Assembly: GCA_025716815.1 (NCBI GenBank)
Contig: JAIXMN010000040.1
Coordinates: forward strand, 1 to 64,000
Direction: 5' to 3'
Length of the DNA: 64,000 bases
Source: Dichotomocladium elegans
Lineage: Eukaryota; Mucoromycota; Mucoromycetes; Mucorales; Lichtheimiaceae
Numbering within the stretch: the first letter of the stretch is position 1; each line of letters opens with the position of its first letter. The notes beneath the pieces are model-generated. The model searched no databases. It saw only the letters and a list, made by a program, of their open reading frames with translations, and was not told the DNA's origin. The position numbers and the translations under genes are program-made. This document shows positions 56,129 through 64,000 of this stretch, piece after piece.

Positions 56129-57440
56129 CAGGATCGCAAAAATAAAATCGCGTTTGCCCAGAAATCTTTACGCGTGATGGCAAATCGGATGCCACATTGG
56201 CAAATCCATCTCACCCTTATGACTCTTTCTCTTTTATACACTTTTACATTCTGAATGAGCTACTATTTTTTTACGACGATGGCCAAGGTCATGTCGTTGA
56301 TGAGCGTGGCTGTCCTGAACCTATGGACTATGCTATTGATGAGGAAATGTACTTTACTCACTTCAATCCGTTTGTTATCACACTGAATATCTGTGTAGTA
56401 TATCGTGCAAAGATAACCCTGAGCTTACTGCCACACATATTCCTAAGCGAAAGAATACAGACATTCGGATGAAAGCAGCGGGGATCAAGCGCAGTTACAC
56501 AGCATACACTGACCAAGATAGGGCCAGATATTTCAAACAGATGGTTAAGGTCTTGAGTGCATCAGCTGCCCAGCGATGAGCATCACAATACGAAAAGGAC
56601 CCTGACCGCATCTTTAAGAAATGTAGAGGCAGGGGTCGCTCACGTATTTTCAACGAAGAACATAAGAATGCTATTTAGAATCCGTCAATTGTCTTAGAGC
56701 AGCTGATGGATCAACTGCTCCGGAGATTCGATATCCAAAACGACGCTCCATCGAATTATGAAAAACGAATACAACTTGTCATTGAAAATGGCTCGGTTTC
56801 AACCTGGAGACAGGAATAGCGATGCGAAAATCCAAGAGCGCCTTGACTGGGTGCACACATGGGACATGACCGACATCAACTTTAGAAAAAACTGGATTTT
56901 CTTGATGAGTCTGGATTCCATATTAATATGAAACGCAGCATGGCATGGTCCAAGAAAGGGACCCCTACAGTAGTCACAATACCAAAGACAAGAGCAAGAG
57001 CAAAGACAACCACAATCTTGGGAGCAATCTCAGCATCAGGGATCATTAAATGTTGCTTAAGACTTCCGCAGCCACCAATCAAGAAAAGAAAGAGGGCAGG
57101 TCAATCTGAGGTTGCGAGCAGAGTAACTGTAACTGGACATCATCTCAGCTTCCTTAAGGCAACAATGGACGAGATGGATAAGTATGAACATATGTAGGGC
57201 CATTATTTGGTAATGGATAATGCACCTGTTCATAAGGCTCAGGATATTGATACGCTTATCTCCCACTATACTCGCCTGAACTCAATCCGATTGAATAGTC
57301 TTGGTTAGTTGTCAAGAGCAAAGTAAAACGCAATAGGTTCTTGGAAAGAGGGACGTTGATGACCCGAATCAGTGAAGCATCCATTAGCTTTAAGCTGAGT
57401 GATTTCGAATGTTTCGGTTCTCATTCTTACAGATGTTTAG
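56129..57440 (+). pseudogene. Decayed Tc1/mariner-like transposase (relic 2)
   Basis: Plus-strand relative of relic 1. The 5' segment CAGGATCGCAAAAATAAAAT starts at 56129. N-terminal pieces include MKAAGIKRSYTAYTDQDRAR (56470). The catalytic region near 56890-57300 has IFLDESGFHINMKRSMAWSK (first Asp), TILGAIS, PQPPIKKRKRAGQ, GHYLVMDNAPVHKAQDIDTL (second Asp, after an in-frame stop at 57195-57197) and, one frame over, YSPELNPIE (third Glu) followed at once by a stop. All three acids survive, but several stops and frameshifts prevent expression. No 3' terminal repeat was found. Confidence 0.85.
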
Positions 57441-58005
57441 CCAATTGTCAGAACAGACGCAACTGTGATCCGACTTAGGATAGTTCTACACAGATCACAC
57501 GGTATAAATTGGTTAGAAAGGAAGTGTATGCGTGTAAGAAGTTGGATCTATCGAGGACCGTTCATTTCGTGGGATTATCAATAGGCTTTATTAGCCATTG
57601 GCCTAGCTTGGTTCCTGTATAATGGAAATTTAAGAAAACTGGTTTTCTTTATTAAACCCATCCTCAGCCTCTCTTCCATCGGCTTACCTGGTATGAATCT
57701 TTATAATATTGACTTTCTTTTTATCCAAATTTAACACTTACTGACTTTTGTACATTGACCAGTTTTCACACAACTACAAATGCCATGGAAAAGAGACGAT
57801 ATTCGACTATCTTTCGTTTCTAACTTGCCCATTCATGTCGTTAACCAGGTGCCCCTCAGGCGAGACGTGTGCTGAAGATCCGAAACATTGGCTAAAGGAA
57901 TGTCATTAAAATAAACAGTAGTTGCTATTCTGAGGCAAGTAATATATAGATAAATATAAAGTAAAAGTGGCATAGGACATAGGGGAATGAATGTGATAGA
58001 AGGAT
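57441..58005. other. Spacer between Tc1-like relic 2 and the Fanzor-like relic
   Basis: AT-rich, without a recognised coding region or RNA gene. If the Fanzor-like gene once had a guide RNA, its locus would be expected here, just 3' of the minus-strand gene. Nothing definite can be read by eye. Confidence 0.4.
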
Positions 58006-59770
58006 CTAATGCGGAGGTTGCGGCCCATGTGGGCCCCATGGTCCTGGTTGTCGCCGTGGACCTCGTACTCTTACGTTTCGCTGGGCCGGCTCTGGTTCCT
58101 GGATCCTGACAGCCACCACGGCTCCTCGGCGAAATCTTTGGGGAACTGAGCCATCAGAACGAAGATTGCGGACGATGTGGTGCATGTTGAGACATGCCGC
58201 CAAATCGCGGTTCCACAGACGGCGCTGACGACTGCAGTTTGGTGACTGCATCCACAGAGAATATCAATATTACATTTAAAGTGAGGAAAAACTCCTTACC
58301 TTAGTAGACCATGTCATATAATCTCCGAGCGCCATCTTTCTTCTCTTCCTCCACGTGCTCGTCGTCGATTTGGCACTCGCTTATATGTTTATAAGCTCTC
58401 GTTGAGACAAGTTGGATAGCTCTTGCTCGTCTTGTACTCGTCAATGAGGAACACCTCAAACCCGTTCTTCCGCAGTAGCACTCTAAATCCTTTTTCACGG
58501 ATGGATTCGTGATATTCGGCATGGGAAGTTGACCAGTTTCCCATCACAAACACAGCGGTTTCTCCATATTTTCTTTTCGGTTCGTTGATGAGTTTGAGGT
58601 CAGCATGGTGTTTGTTAAATATCGATGATAGACGAAGTTTGCGCATCAAAAAGCAACCGGGGCTATGAATCGCTCCTGTTGATCCATAAAACTGCCGAAG
58701 AACAGCAGTTTCGTCAGCCCTGGCAACGAGAAAACGGGAGTAATCATCGACTTCCAAAGTGTCGCTCAGGAATCCCGAGAGATTAAGTTCAGCACGTACA
58801 ACTTCCTCGCCCTGGTCCTTGAGTCTCTGTATCAATCGTCGTGCTTCTTCGTATTCCTGATCTTGTCTTGCTTGGTGTAACGAAACTTGACAGGCTCAAG
58901 CGAAGTCGGACGCTCATGGACACAGTAGAGCATATCTCTACGCCCTGGATTCACTGTTACGCATCGGCCTGCAATTTCTCGATGCTTCTCAGCGGTCAAA
59001 CTGTCCACGTATGGAGACTGCTCCTCCACCTCCGGAGCTGCATCCCTGTCCCTTCTCTTCTTGATAATGATGACTCCTACGCATCCGTTTCAAGTGTACC
59101 ACGAAATCAAAGTACTCCATCCTCTGCAGGCTTGAGAGCTTTCGAATGGACATCGATGACCTCATCCCATCCGCCAGGATAAGGAACTTTTTCGGCTCAT
59201 GAGCGACCCAGAATGTTTTGCCATATGATTTTTGCGTCAATCATTATGTATGACGGAGACCATGACCGACGAAGAGGGAAACAGACAAATGCAGGCAACT
59301 AAAGTCGCTCAAAAAGGAGAGGGGGCTGGTAAAAGGCTGTCATATGTTGGATTGGATGAACCCTTTGCATCGTAGTAGATGCTATCGTTGTCAAAGGCGT
59401 GGATACTGGTGTAGGCACCGAAAATTGGCCGGATGGCGTCGAAAGCTCCCTGAAGTTAAGCTGGATCTTCGAGGACGTCGTCTCTGGATACATTTCGACC
59501 AGCTACAATCTGTTTAAATGTTGTTGCGGGTGTAATGATTGTCTCTCGGATGCGTTGACTGACTTGTGTCGCGTCCAGACCTTGGCCAATCAGCTGCTCT
59601 TCAAGTCCCTCTTTCCGCTGTCGAATATTCAGCAAGACATTGATAGCCCGCCGAAAATGTTGGCCGAATCGCATTTGAATGTTATTGATGTAAGCAACAA
59701 CCATCTTTGCACCTTCGTAATTTGCACATTGCTGGGAGTATGGAAAGAATGGTCGTTCACAATTTGTATA
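58006..59770 (-). pseudogene. Decayed TnpB/Fanzor-like nuclease gene
   Basis: Minus-strand fragments line up, in order, as a TnpB-type RuvC protein. N-terminal helical part (59770-59456): FFPYSQQCANYEGAKMVVAY and NNIQMRFGQHFRRAINVLLN, then in-frame TAA. Next: AFDAIRPIFGAYTSIHAFDN and SIYYDAKGSSNPTYDSLLPA. RuvC-I region (about 58955): CVTVNPGRRDMLYCVHE, then PVKFRYTKQDKIRNTKK, then a frameshift. Middle: EEARRLIQRLKDQGEEVV and LNLSGFLSDTLEVDDYSRFL. RuvC-II/zinc region (about 58400-58560): ETAVFVMGNWSTSHAEYHES, GFRVLLRKNGFEVFLIDEYK and TSKSYPTC (intact relatives: TSxxCPxC), then YKHISECQ. RuvC-III (about 58215): RRLWNRDLAACLNMHHIV. A GTAAGG...CAG intron remains near 58252-58305. The first Asp (VDPG) is Asn here and a zinc Cys is Tyr. 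The family call rests on motif order, not a database search. Confidence 0.72.
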
Positions 59771-60239
59771 TAAGAGCTATGGAGTCGAGTATTCATCAAT
59801 CAGATTCCGGTACCGAATCGTTTCCTCGCCACAGCCACGTCGTTTGTAATAGATCAATGCGAGTCAGACTTCAGCAAAGAATCTTTCGTTGATAAAATCG
59901 TGATGTCAAAGTTTTCATTGGCTTGGAACTTGTGGAGAAAAATATACTTTGATAGTGCGTATGCATGCATTGTCGTTATATTCACAAGGTCGACAAATGG
60001 TTCAACTTTTCGCGGTACTCTGGGTCCTTCGGGGTTCTTGAGTGTAAGTCAAAGCGTATGGAGGAGTAGTGTTTTCTGTTGGCTAACAGGTTTTAATCCC
60101 TGGATGCGAAATATTTTTACCTACTGATACGGCAATGTTGTACGATTCTATGCGACATTTTTTTTGTATAACGTCGTTATATCAGTAGAGAACTAGACAT
60201 TCAATGCTCCATCAACGCCAGCTTTTCAAGCATCTAATA
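59771..60239. other. Decayed sequence upstream of the Fanzor-like relic
   Basis: Minus-strand translation shows a few more protein-like stretches (for example around 59800-59890) broken by stops, probably the eroded N-terminus of the Fanzor-like gene. The rest is AT-rich. Confidence 0.4.
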
Positions 60240-61080
60240 GGTTTTATTTTGCTCTTGACAGCTGATAGAAGTTGGTCAACTGCTTACACCCAGGCGGTGA
60301 TGCTAGGGGATAGAGATAACGATATCAGCAGCCATATGAATAGCTGCGTTGTCCATTACCGTCCACCGCAATAGCACTCGATGTATATATAGTAGTGCCA
60401 TTTTTGAGGGATTTAGTTGCCCTGAACATGTGGGCTTTGTCGTAGATCAGGAAATGTGGTTTCTCCAATCTCTTTAGATTCGCACAGATATCCTCATACC
60501 TTTGTTGCAACGGTATTTCTGAGCATGCTCTATGCGAAGGGATTCTTTAGACATCCCCATGAAAGAAGCGGGGTTCAAGCACAGCCACGCAACGCACATT
60601 GCCATGATGGAATCAGATATCTTACTAATCGTCAAGCTTGTCTGCCCCACACAGCCAGGAATATATGTTCTTTCGACACTGCACTGAATATTGCAGATGC
60701 AGTAAAAAGAGCCTTGACATCAGGATTGTTCAAGCATTCCAAATAAGGTCAACGAGAGGATGTCTATCGCCCTAGAACAAGTATGTATCAACTGTTCCAG
60801 AATGTTGAAGAACTTCGAGCGTCCCAGGACGACGCTCTATTGGCAGCTAATGCAAACACACGAAAGTAAGTTGTCAGGATATGCTGATGAGATACGACGG
60901 CACCAATTTTAGAAAGAAGGGAAAGTTGACGACAACTTTGGAGCTATCTCAGCAATTCGTACCATTCAATTTAGCGCAAGCCTCTCGCAATCATCAGCCA
61001 AAAAAAAAGGCAAGATGGAAGATCAACCAAAAGCAGCGAGCAAGGAATCTGTAGATCGATCGACATTGTCTCAATTTTCC
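60240..61080. pseudogene. Rearranged Tc1-like transposase relic (relic 3)
   Basis: Pieces of the same transposase family lie on both strands. On plus, 60548-60870 gives MKEAGFKHSHATHIAMMESD and, further on, ERMSIALEQVCINCSRML, matching the N-terminal region of relic 1. On plus, 60940-61080 gives GAISAIRTIQFSASLSQSSA, matching GAIS...QPPIKK. On minus, 60540-60240 gives KPHFLIYDKAHMFRATKS and TVMDNAAIHMAADIV, the second-Asp region. The split orientation implies an inversion or two nested insertions. Confidence 0.6.
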
Positions 61081-61858
61081 TAAACGCTATAACGGATACA
61101 CGGGAAAATAGGTATGACCACGAGTTAGTCAATGCGCTTAGCTGGCTATTGCTGTTTCGATTGGCTCTCTCGCTGACATAATCAAAAAAAATTCACTCCG
61201 AATGAAATGATGAGGGGAAAACTATGTAGCAAGATGTGACTGCACCAACAATGAACCTAATCACAGCGAGAGCGACAGAGTACCCTTATGTTCAAATTAC
61301 GAATATGGTACGTTTATACTAACACAAATGAAGCACCGAGTTATGACACTCTTGTAAGACAAACGCAATTTGACCCTGGTTGCAGCATGTGTGTAACAGG
61401 GTTGGTTTTTCGGCTCAATGTTTCTTCAGCTTGACATCCAGCGGTGGTAGCGGCGATGGGGAAGCTGGGAAAGTCTGGGTGGGGTCGGGTCGTGTGGGGG
61501 ATGTCGGAGTTGTCTCCACCGACTTTTAAGATCAATGCTTGGTAAGAGGAGCATTCCCCGTGGGTGCTTGGATTGTAATGGTTAGTTTCTCTATCTCCCA
61601 CTGCGAATGGGGACTTCATCGATGAAAGGGAAGAAATTCAAATATGAAAGATATTAAATCAACCCATACCGAAAATCAACAGATGCGGTCTTTTGCTGTA
61701 TGCGGTGATTTGTTTCGAATAAGAGTTCCTGACCAATCGTATGAGAAAAAAAAAGAAAAAAAAATGGATAAAAATAAGAATAAAAAACATTTAAAGTGTC
61801 ATTCTGTCAAGAATCAACACTGCGCCCTACTCATCTCCCTCCACTTGCGAGCGCTACG
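61081..61858. other. Upstream interval of the sugar transporter
   Basis: No gene recognised. A frame at 61341-61619 (minus) has no known domain. Poly(A)-rich DNA at 61740-61800 precedes the transporter start and may serve as a nucleosome-free promoter region. Confidence 0.45.
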
Positions 61859-63600
61859 ATGGAAAACAACGAGAAACAATCTCCATTCATAGTGGAGGTG
61901 ACAGAACAGCCCATCCGTACGAAACCTTCTAGTGCCGTAAAGGGGTTCTTAGATAATTCTTACGTCTTCGGTACCGCTTTATTCGCATCTATTGGTGGTA
62001 TCACTTTTGGCTGTGAGTGCTCCAGTGCATGTAACAAGTGCTATTTATTCAAATTTCATGATGTTTTCAAGATGATATTGGTGTCATTTCGGGCGTACAA
62101 GAAATGAATACCTTCGTTGCCAAATTCCCCATGTCATCCACCGAGCTCGGTTTTGTCGTTGCGATCTTGGAGCTAGGTGCCTGGATTGGCTCTTGGTTAA
62201 CGGCCTATCCTGCCGATCGGTTCAGTCGCAAATACACTATTGTTATTGCGTGCGCTGTTTTTGTGCTTGGAAGCGCTTTCCAAGGTGGTGCACAAAATGT
62301 CTCATACTTGATGGCAGGTCGCTTTATCTGCGGATTGGGCGTGGGATCCCTGTCCATGCTTGTCCCAATGTACCAGTCCGAAATTGCCCCTCCCGAAGTT
62401 CGCGGCTCTCTTGTCTCGCTTCAACAGCTCGCTGTAACTTTTGGGATCCTCATTGCCTTTTGGATTAATTTTGGCACCCAGTATATAAACAGCGAGGCTC
62501 AATGGCGTATCCCACTATGTCTGCAGATTATCCTCGGCGTTTTTCTTGGCGTTGGCATCCTCTTCTTTCCTTTCTCTCCTCGTTGGCTCATGGGCCAAGG
62601 TCGCGAAGAGGAGGCCATCCAAGTGCTCTCCAAAATTCGTCGACGTCCCATTGACGACCCCTTGGTGCAACAGGAATGGCGTGACATTAAGATATCTGTC
62701 GAGTTTGACCGTGAATTGGAGCGCCAGCAATATCCACAATATATCGGTCAAGGCGTCAAAGGCCGCTTCATGATTAGTTTGATGGGCTACCGCGATCTCT
62801 TCCGGCCGGGCATGTTTCGCCGCGTCATGATCGGTTCCGTTCTTATGTTTTTTCAGCAGTTTTGCGGCACCAACTCGCTTATCTACTATGCACCCACCAT
62901 TTTTAAGTCAGTTGGGCTAACGGGGAATACAATCTCACTTTTAGCAACCGGAATTGTTGGCATCATCAACTTGGTTTCCACCATTCCGACAGTCCTGTTC
63001 CTTGATGTGATGGGCCGCAAGCGGACACTCATGGTCGCTTCAGTTTTTATGACGGCATCCATGGCAGTGGTCGCTATTATATCCGGAATTTACGAGGGCA
63101 ATTGGGTTGGAAACGAAGGCAAAGGGTGGGCCTGTGTTGCCATGACATACTTTTTCATTGCCAATTTCGCTTATGCCTGGGGGTACGTTTGTTTCTCCAA
63201 GTTTAAGCTTTCAGTGTATCTGACCTAACCCTCCAAACTTATCTCTAGACCAATCGGATGGGTTATCCCCGCTGAGATATTTCCTCTTCGTTCGCGCGCC
63301 AAAGCCATGTCTGTTACCACCAGTAGCAATTGGATGAACAATTTCATCATTGCACAGATTACTCCTCCTATGCTTGAGGGCATTGGATTTGGCACATACA
63401 TCTTTTTTGCCTGCTTCTGCTTTCTATCGCTTATATTCGTATGGTTCTTTGTTCCGGAAACCAAAGGTCGAACTCTCGAAGAGATGGATGAACTATTCGG
63501 TGGTAAAACGGCAAAATTGGATAAAGAGATTCTCCAGCGCATCGAGGAAAAATACAGCGGCGCCCATCTCCAACCGATGTGCAAGGATGCGTCTGCTTAA
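61859..63600 (+). CDS. MFS sugar (hexose-type) transporter
   Basis: Three exons (61859-62012, 62072-63182, 63249-63600) join in phase to 538 residues, the usual size for fungal sugar porters. Family signatures: FGYDIGVISGVQEM in TM1 (joined across intron 1); PADRFSRKYTIVIACAVFVL between TM2 and TM3; AGRFICGLGVGSLSMLVPMY; SEIAPPEVRGSLVSLQQLAV; PFSPRWLMGQGREEEAIQVL; QQFCGTNSLIYYAPTIFK in TM7; DVMGRKRTLM; PIGWVIPAEIFPLRSRAKAM (joined across intron 2); and VPETKGRTLEEMDELFG. It has twelve predicted membrane segments. It likely moves hexoses by proton symport or facilitated diffusion; the substrate cannot be set from sequence alone. Confidence 0.95.
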
Positions 63601-63927
63601 GGGGGGAAATGCTTCTCATTCTCTTTCTTCGCATGATGGCGTGGTTAACGTTTGTATATCCCTCCTTTGTCCCCTTTCTCTATCGTTATATCAGTGCCCC
63701 TATAGATATTATGTAACCGTTCCTTTTTCCTTAATCTTCCAAATCTTTGATGTTTAAAAATCACGTGCATTGTAGAGTTTTATACTTCATGCTAAATCGG
63801 GACATCGGCTGAAAATCGGAGTCACCGCCTGGGAATTTTGATGGCCAATACAATCCCGATTTACCAGCTAGAGCATAAAATGCAGCTCATAAAAGCCTCC
63901 ACAGTTCGTCAGTGGAAGTTATCCACG
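63601..63927. promoter_or_regulatory. Promoter interval of the right-edge RING gene
   Basis: About 330 bases between the transporter stop and the next ATG. A TATA-like AGCATAAAATG at 63872-63882 and a second CATAAAAG nearby lie 35-60 bases before the ATG. The left part should hold the transporter 3' end. Confidence 0.4.
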
Positions 63928-64000
63928 ATGGAATCACTCCTTGTATGCCCTGTATGTTGTACAGAATTAGACTCGCCAGTGACACTCTCTTGCGGATACA
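63928..64000 (+). CDS. RING-finger protein, N-terminal fragment (cut by window edge)
   Basis: ATG at 63928 opens MESLLVCPVCCTELDSPVTL then SCGY before the window ends. The pattern CPxC...L..PVTL.CG is the first half of a C3HC4 RING finger, as at the start of LONRF-type (Lon N-terminal domain and RING) proteins and other E3 ubiquitin ligases. Only 24 residues are visible, so nothing beyond an N-terminal RING can be claimed. Confidence 0.6.
   Translation, partial: MESLLVCPVCCTELDSPVTLSCGY

Noticed and set aside
1..64000. CRISPR array or bacterial-type operon
   Set aside because: No regularly spaced repeats were seen, and genes have spliceosomal introns; the DNA is eukaryotic.

Overview
This window is nuclear DNA of a filamentous fungus, most likely an early-diverging one (Mucoromycota, Mucorales-like). 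The evidence is short spliceosomal introns (about 40-110 bases, GTRNGT...YAG), AT-rich intergenic DNA, compact housekeeping genes whose products match fungal families (SUA5, RTP1/TANGO6, ERV46, TMA20, RAD16, YPI1, ANP1, SFC1, TAN1), and a mobile load of LINE, Tc1/mariner-like and TnpB/Fanzor-like relics. The species cannot be fixed from sequence reading alone.

Layout. (1) 1-4.98 kb: repeat-rich DNA with a 409-codon Tc1/mariner-derived reading frame whose catalytic acids look lost, a dimeric tRNA-like repeat, and low-complexity DNA. (2) 4.98-15.9 kb: an intact tRNA-Glu(CTC) gene on the minus strand with three non-LTR retrotransposon copies (424 bp 5'-truncated, about 5.2 kb, about 5.1 kb) stacked head-to-tail at its 5' end. 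The same 15-bp segment, nucleotides 1-15 of the mature tRNA, separates them. The element has ORF1 (coiled coil plus C-terminal domain) and ORF2 (AP endonuclease plus reverse transcriptase), joined by a TAATG stop/start overlap. (3) 16.9-41.8 kb: a dense housekeeping block: SUA5, PSP1-like, a secreted protein, RTP1/TANGO6, ERV46 (minus); TMA20/MCTS1, an Mtf2-like mitochondrial protein, RAD16, an atypical kinase, SFC1 and TAN1 (plus); and a GH3 beta-glucosidase (minus). (4) 41.8-47.4 kb: gene-poor, with a small voltage-sensor-like membrane protein and a decayed Tc1-like transposase. (5) 47.5-55.4 kb: a PH-Sec7 protein, YPI1/inhibitor-3, an HP1-like chromo/chromoshadow protein and an ANP1-type mannosyltransferase. 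(6) 56.1-61.1 kb: a mobile-element graveyard with a decayed TnpB/Fanzor-like gene between two further Tc1-like relics. (7) 61.9-64 kb: an MFS sugar transporter and the first codons of a RING-finger gene cut by the window edge.

Functional links are modest, as expected for a fungal chromosome: tRNA modification (SUA5 t6A, TAN1 ac4C), translation recycling (TMA20), early secretory traffic and mannosylation (ERV46, RTP1/TANGO6, ANP1, Sec7), carbon use (GH3, sugar transporter, SFC1) and chromatin/repair (RAD16, HP1). The two most notable items are the tRNA-anchored LINE array and the Fanzor-like relic. Gene models were spliced by eye. Exon joins quoted with coordinates were checked for reading phase; other coordinates may be off by a base.
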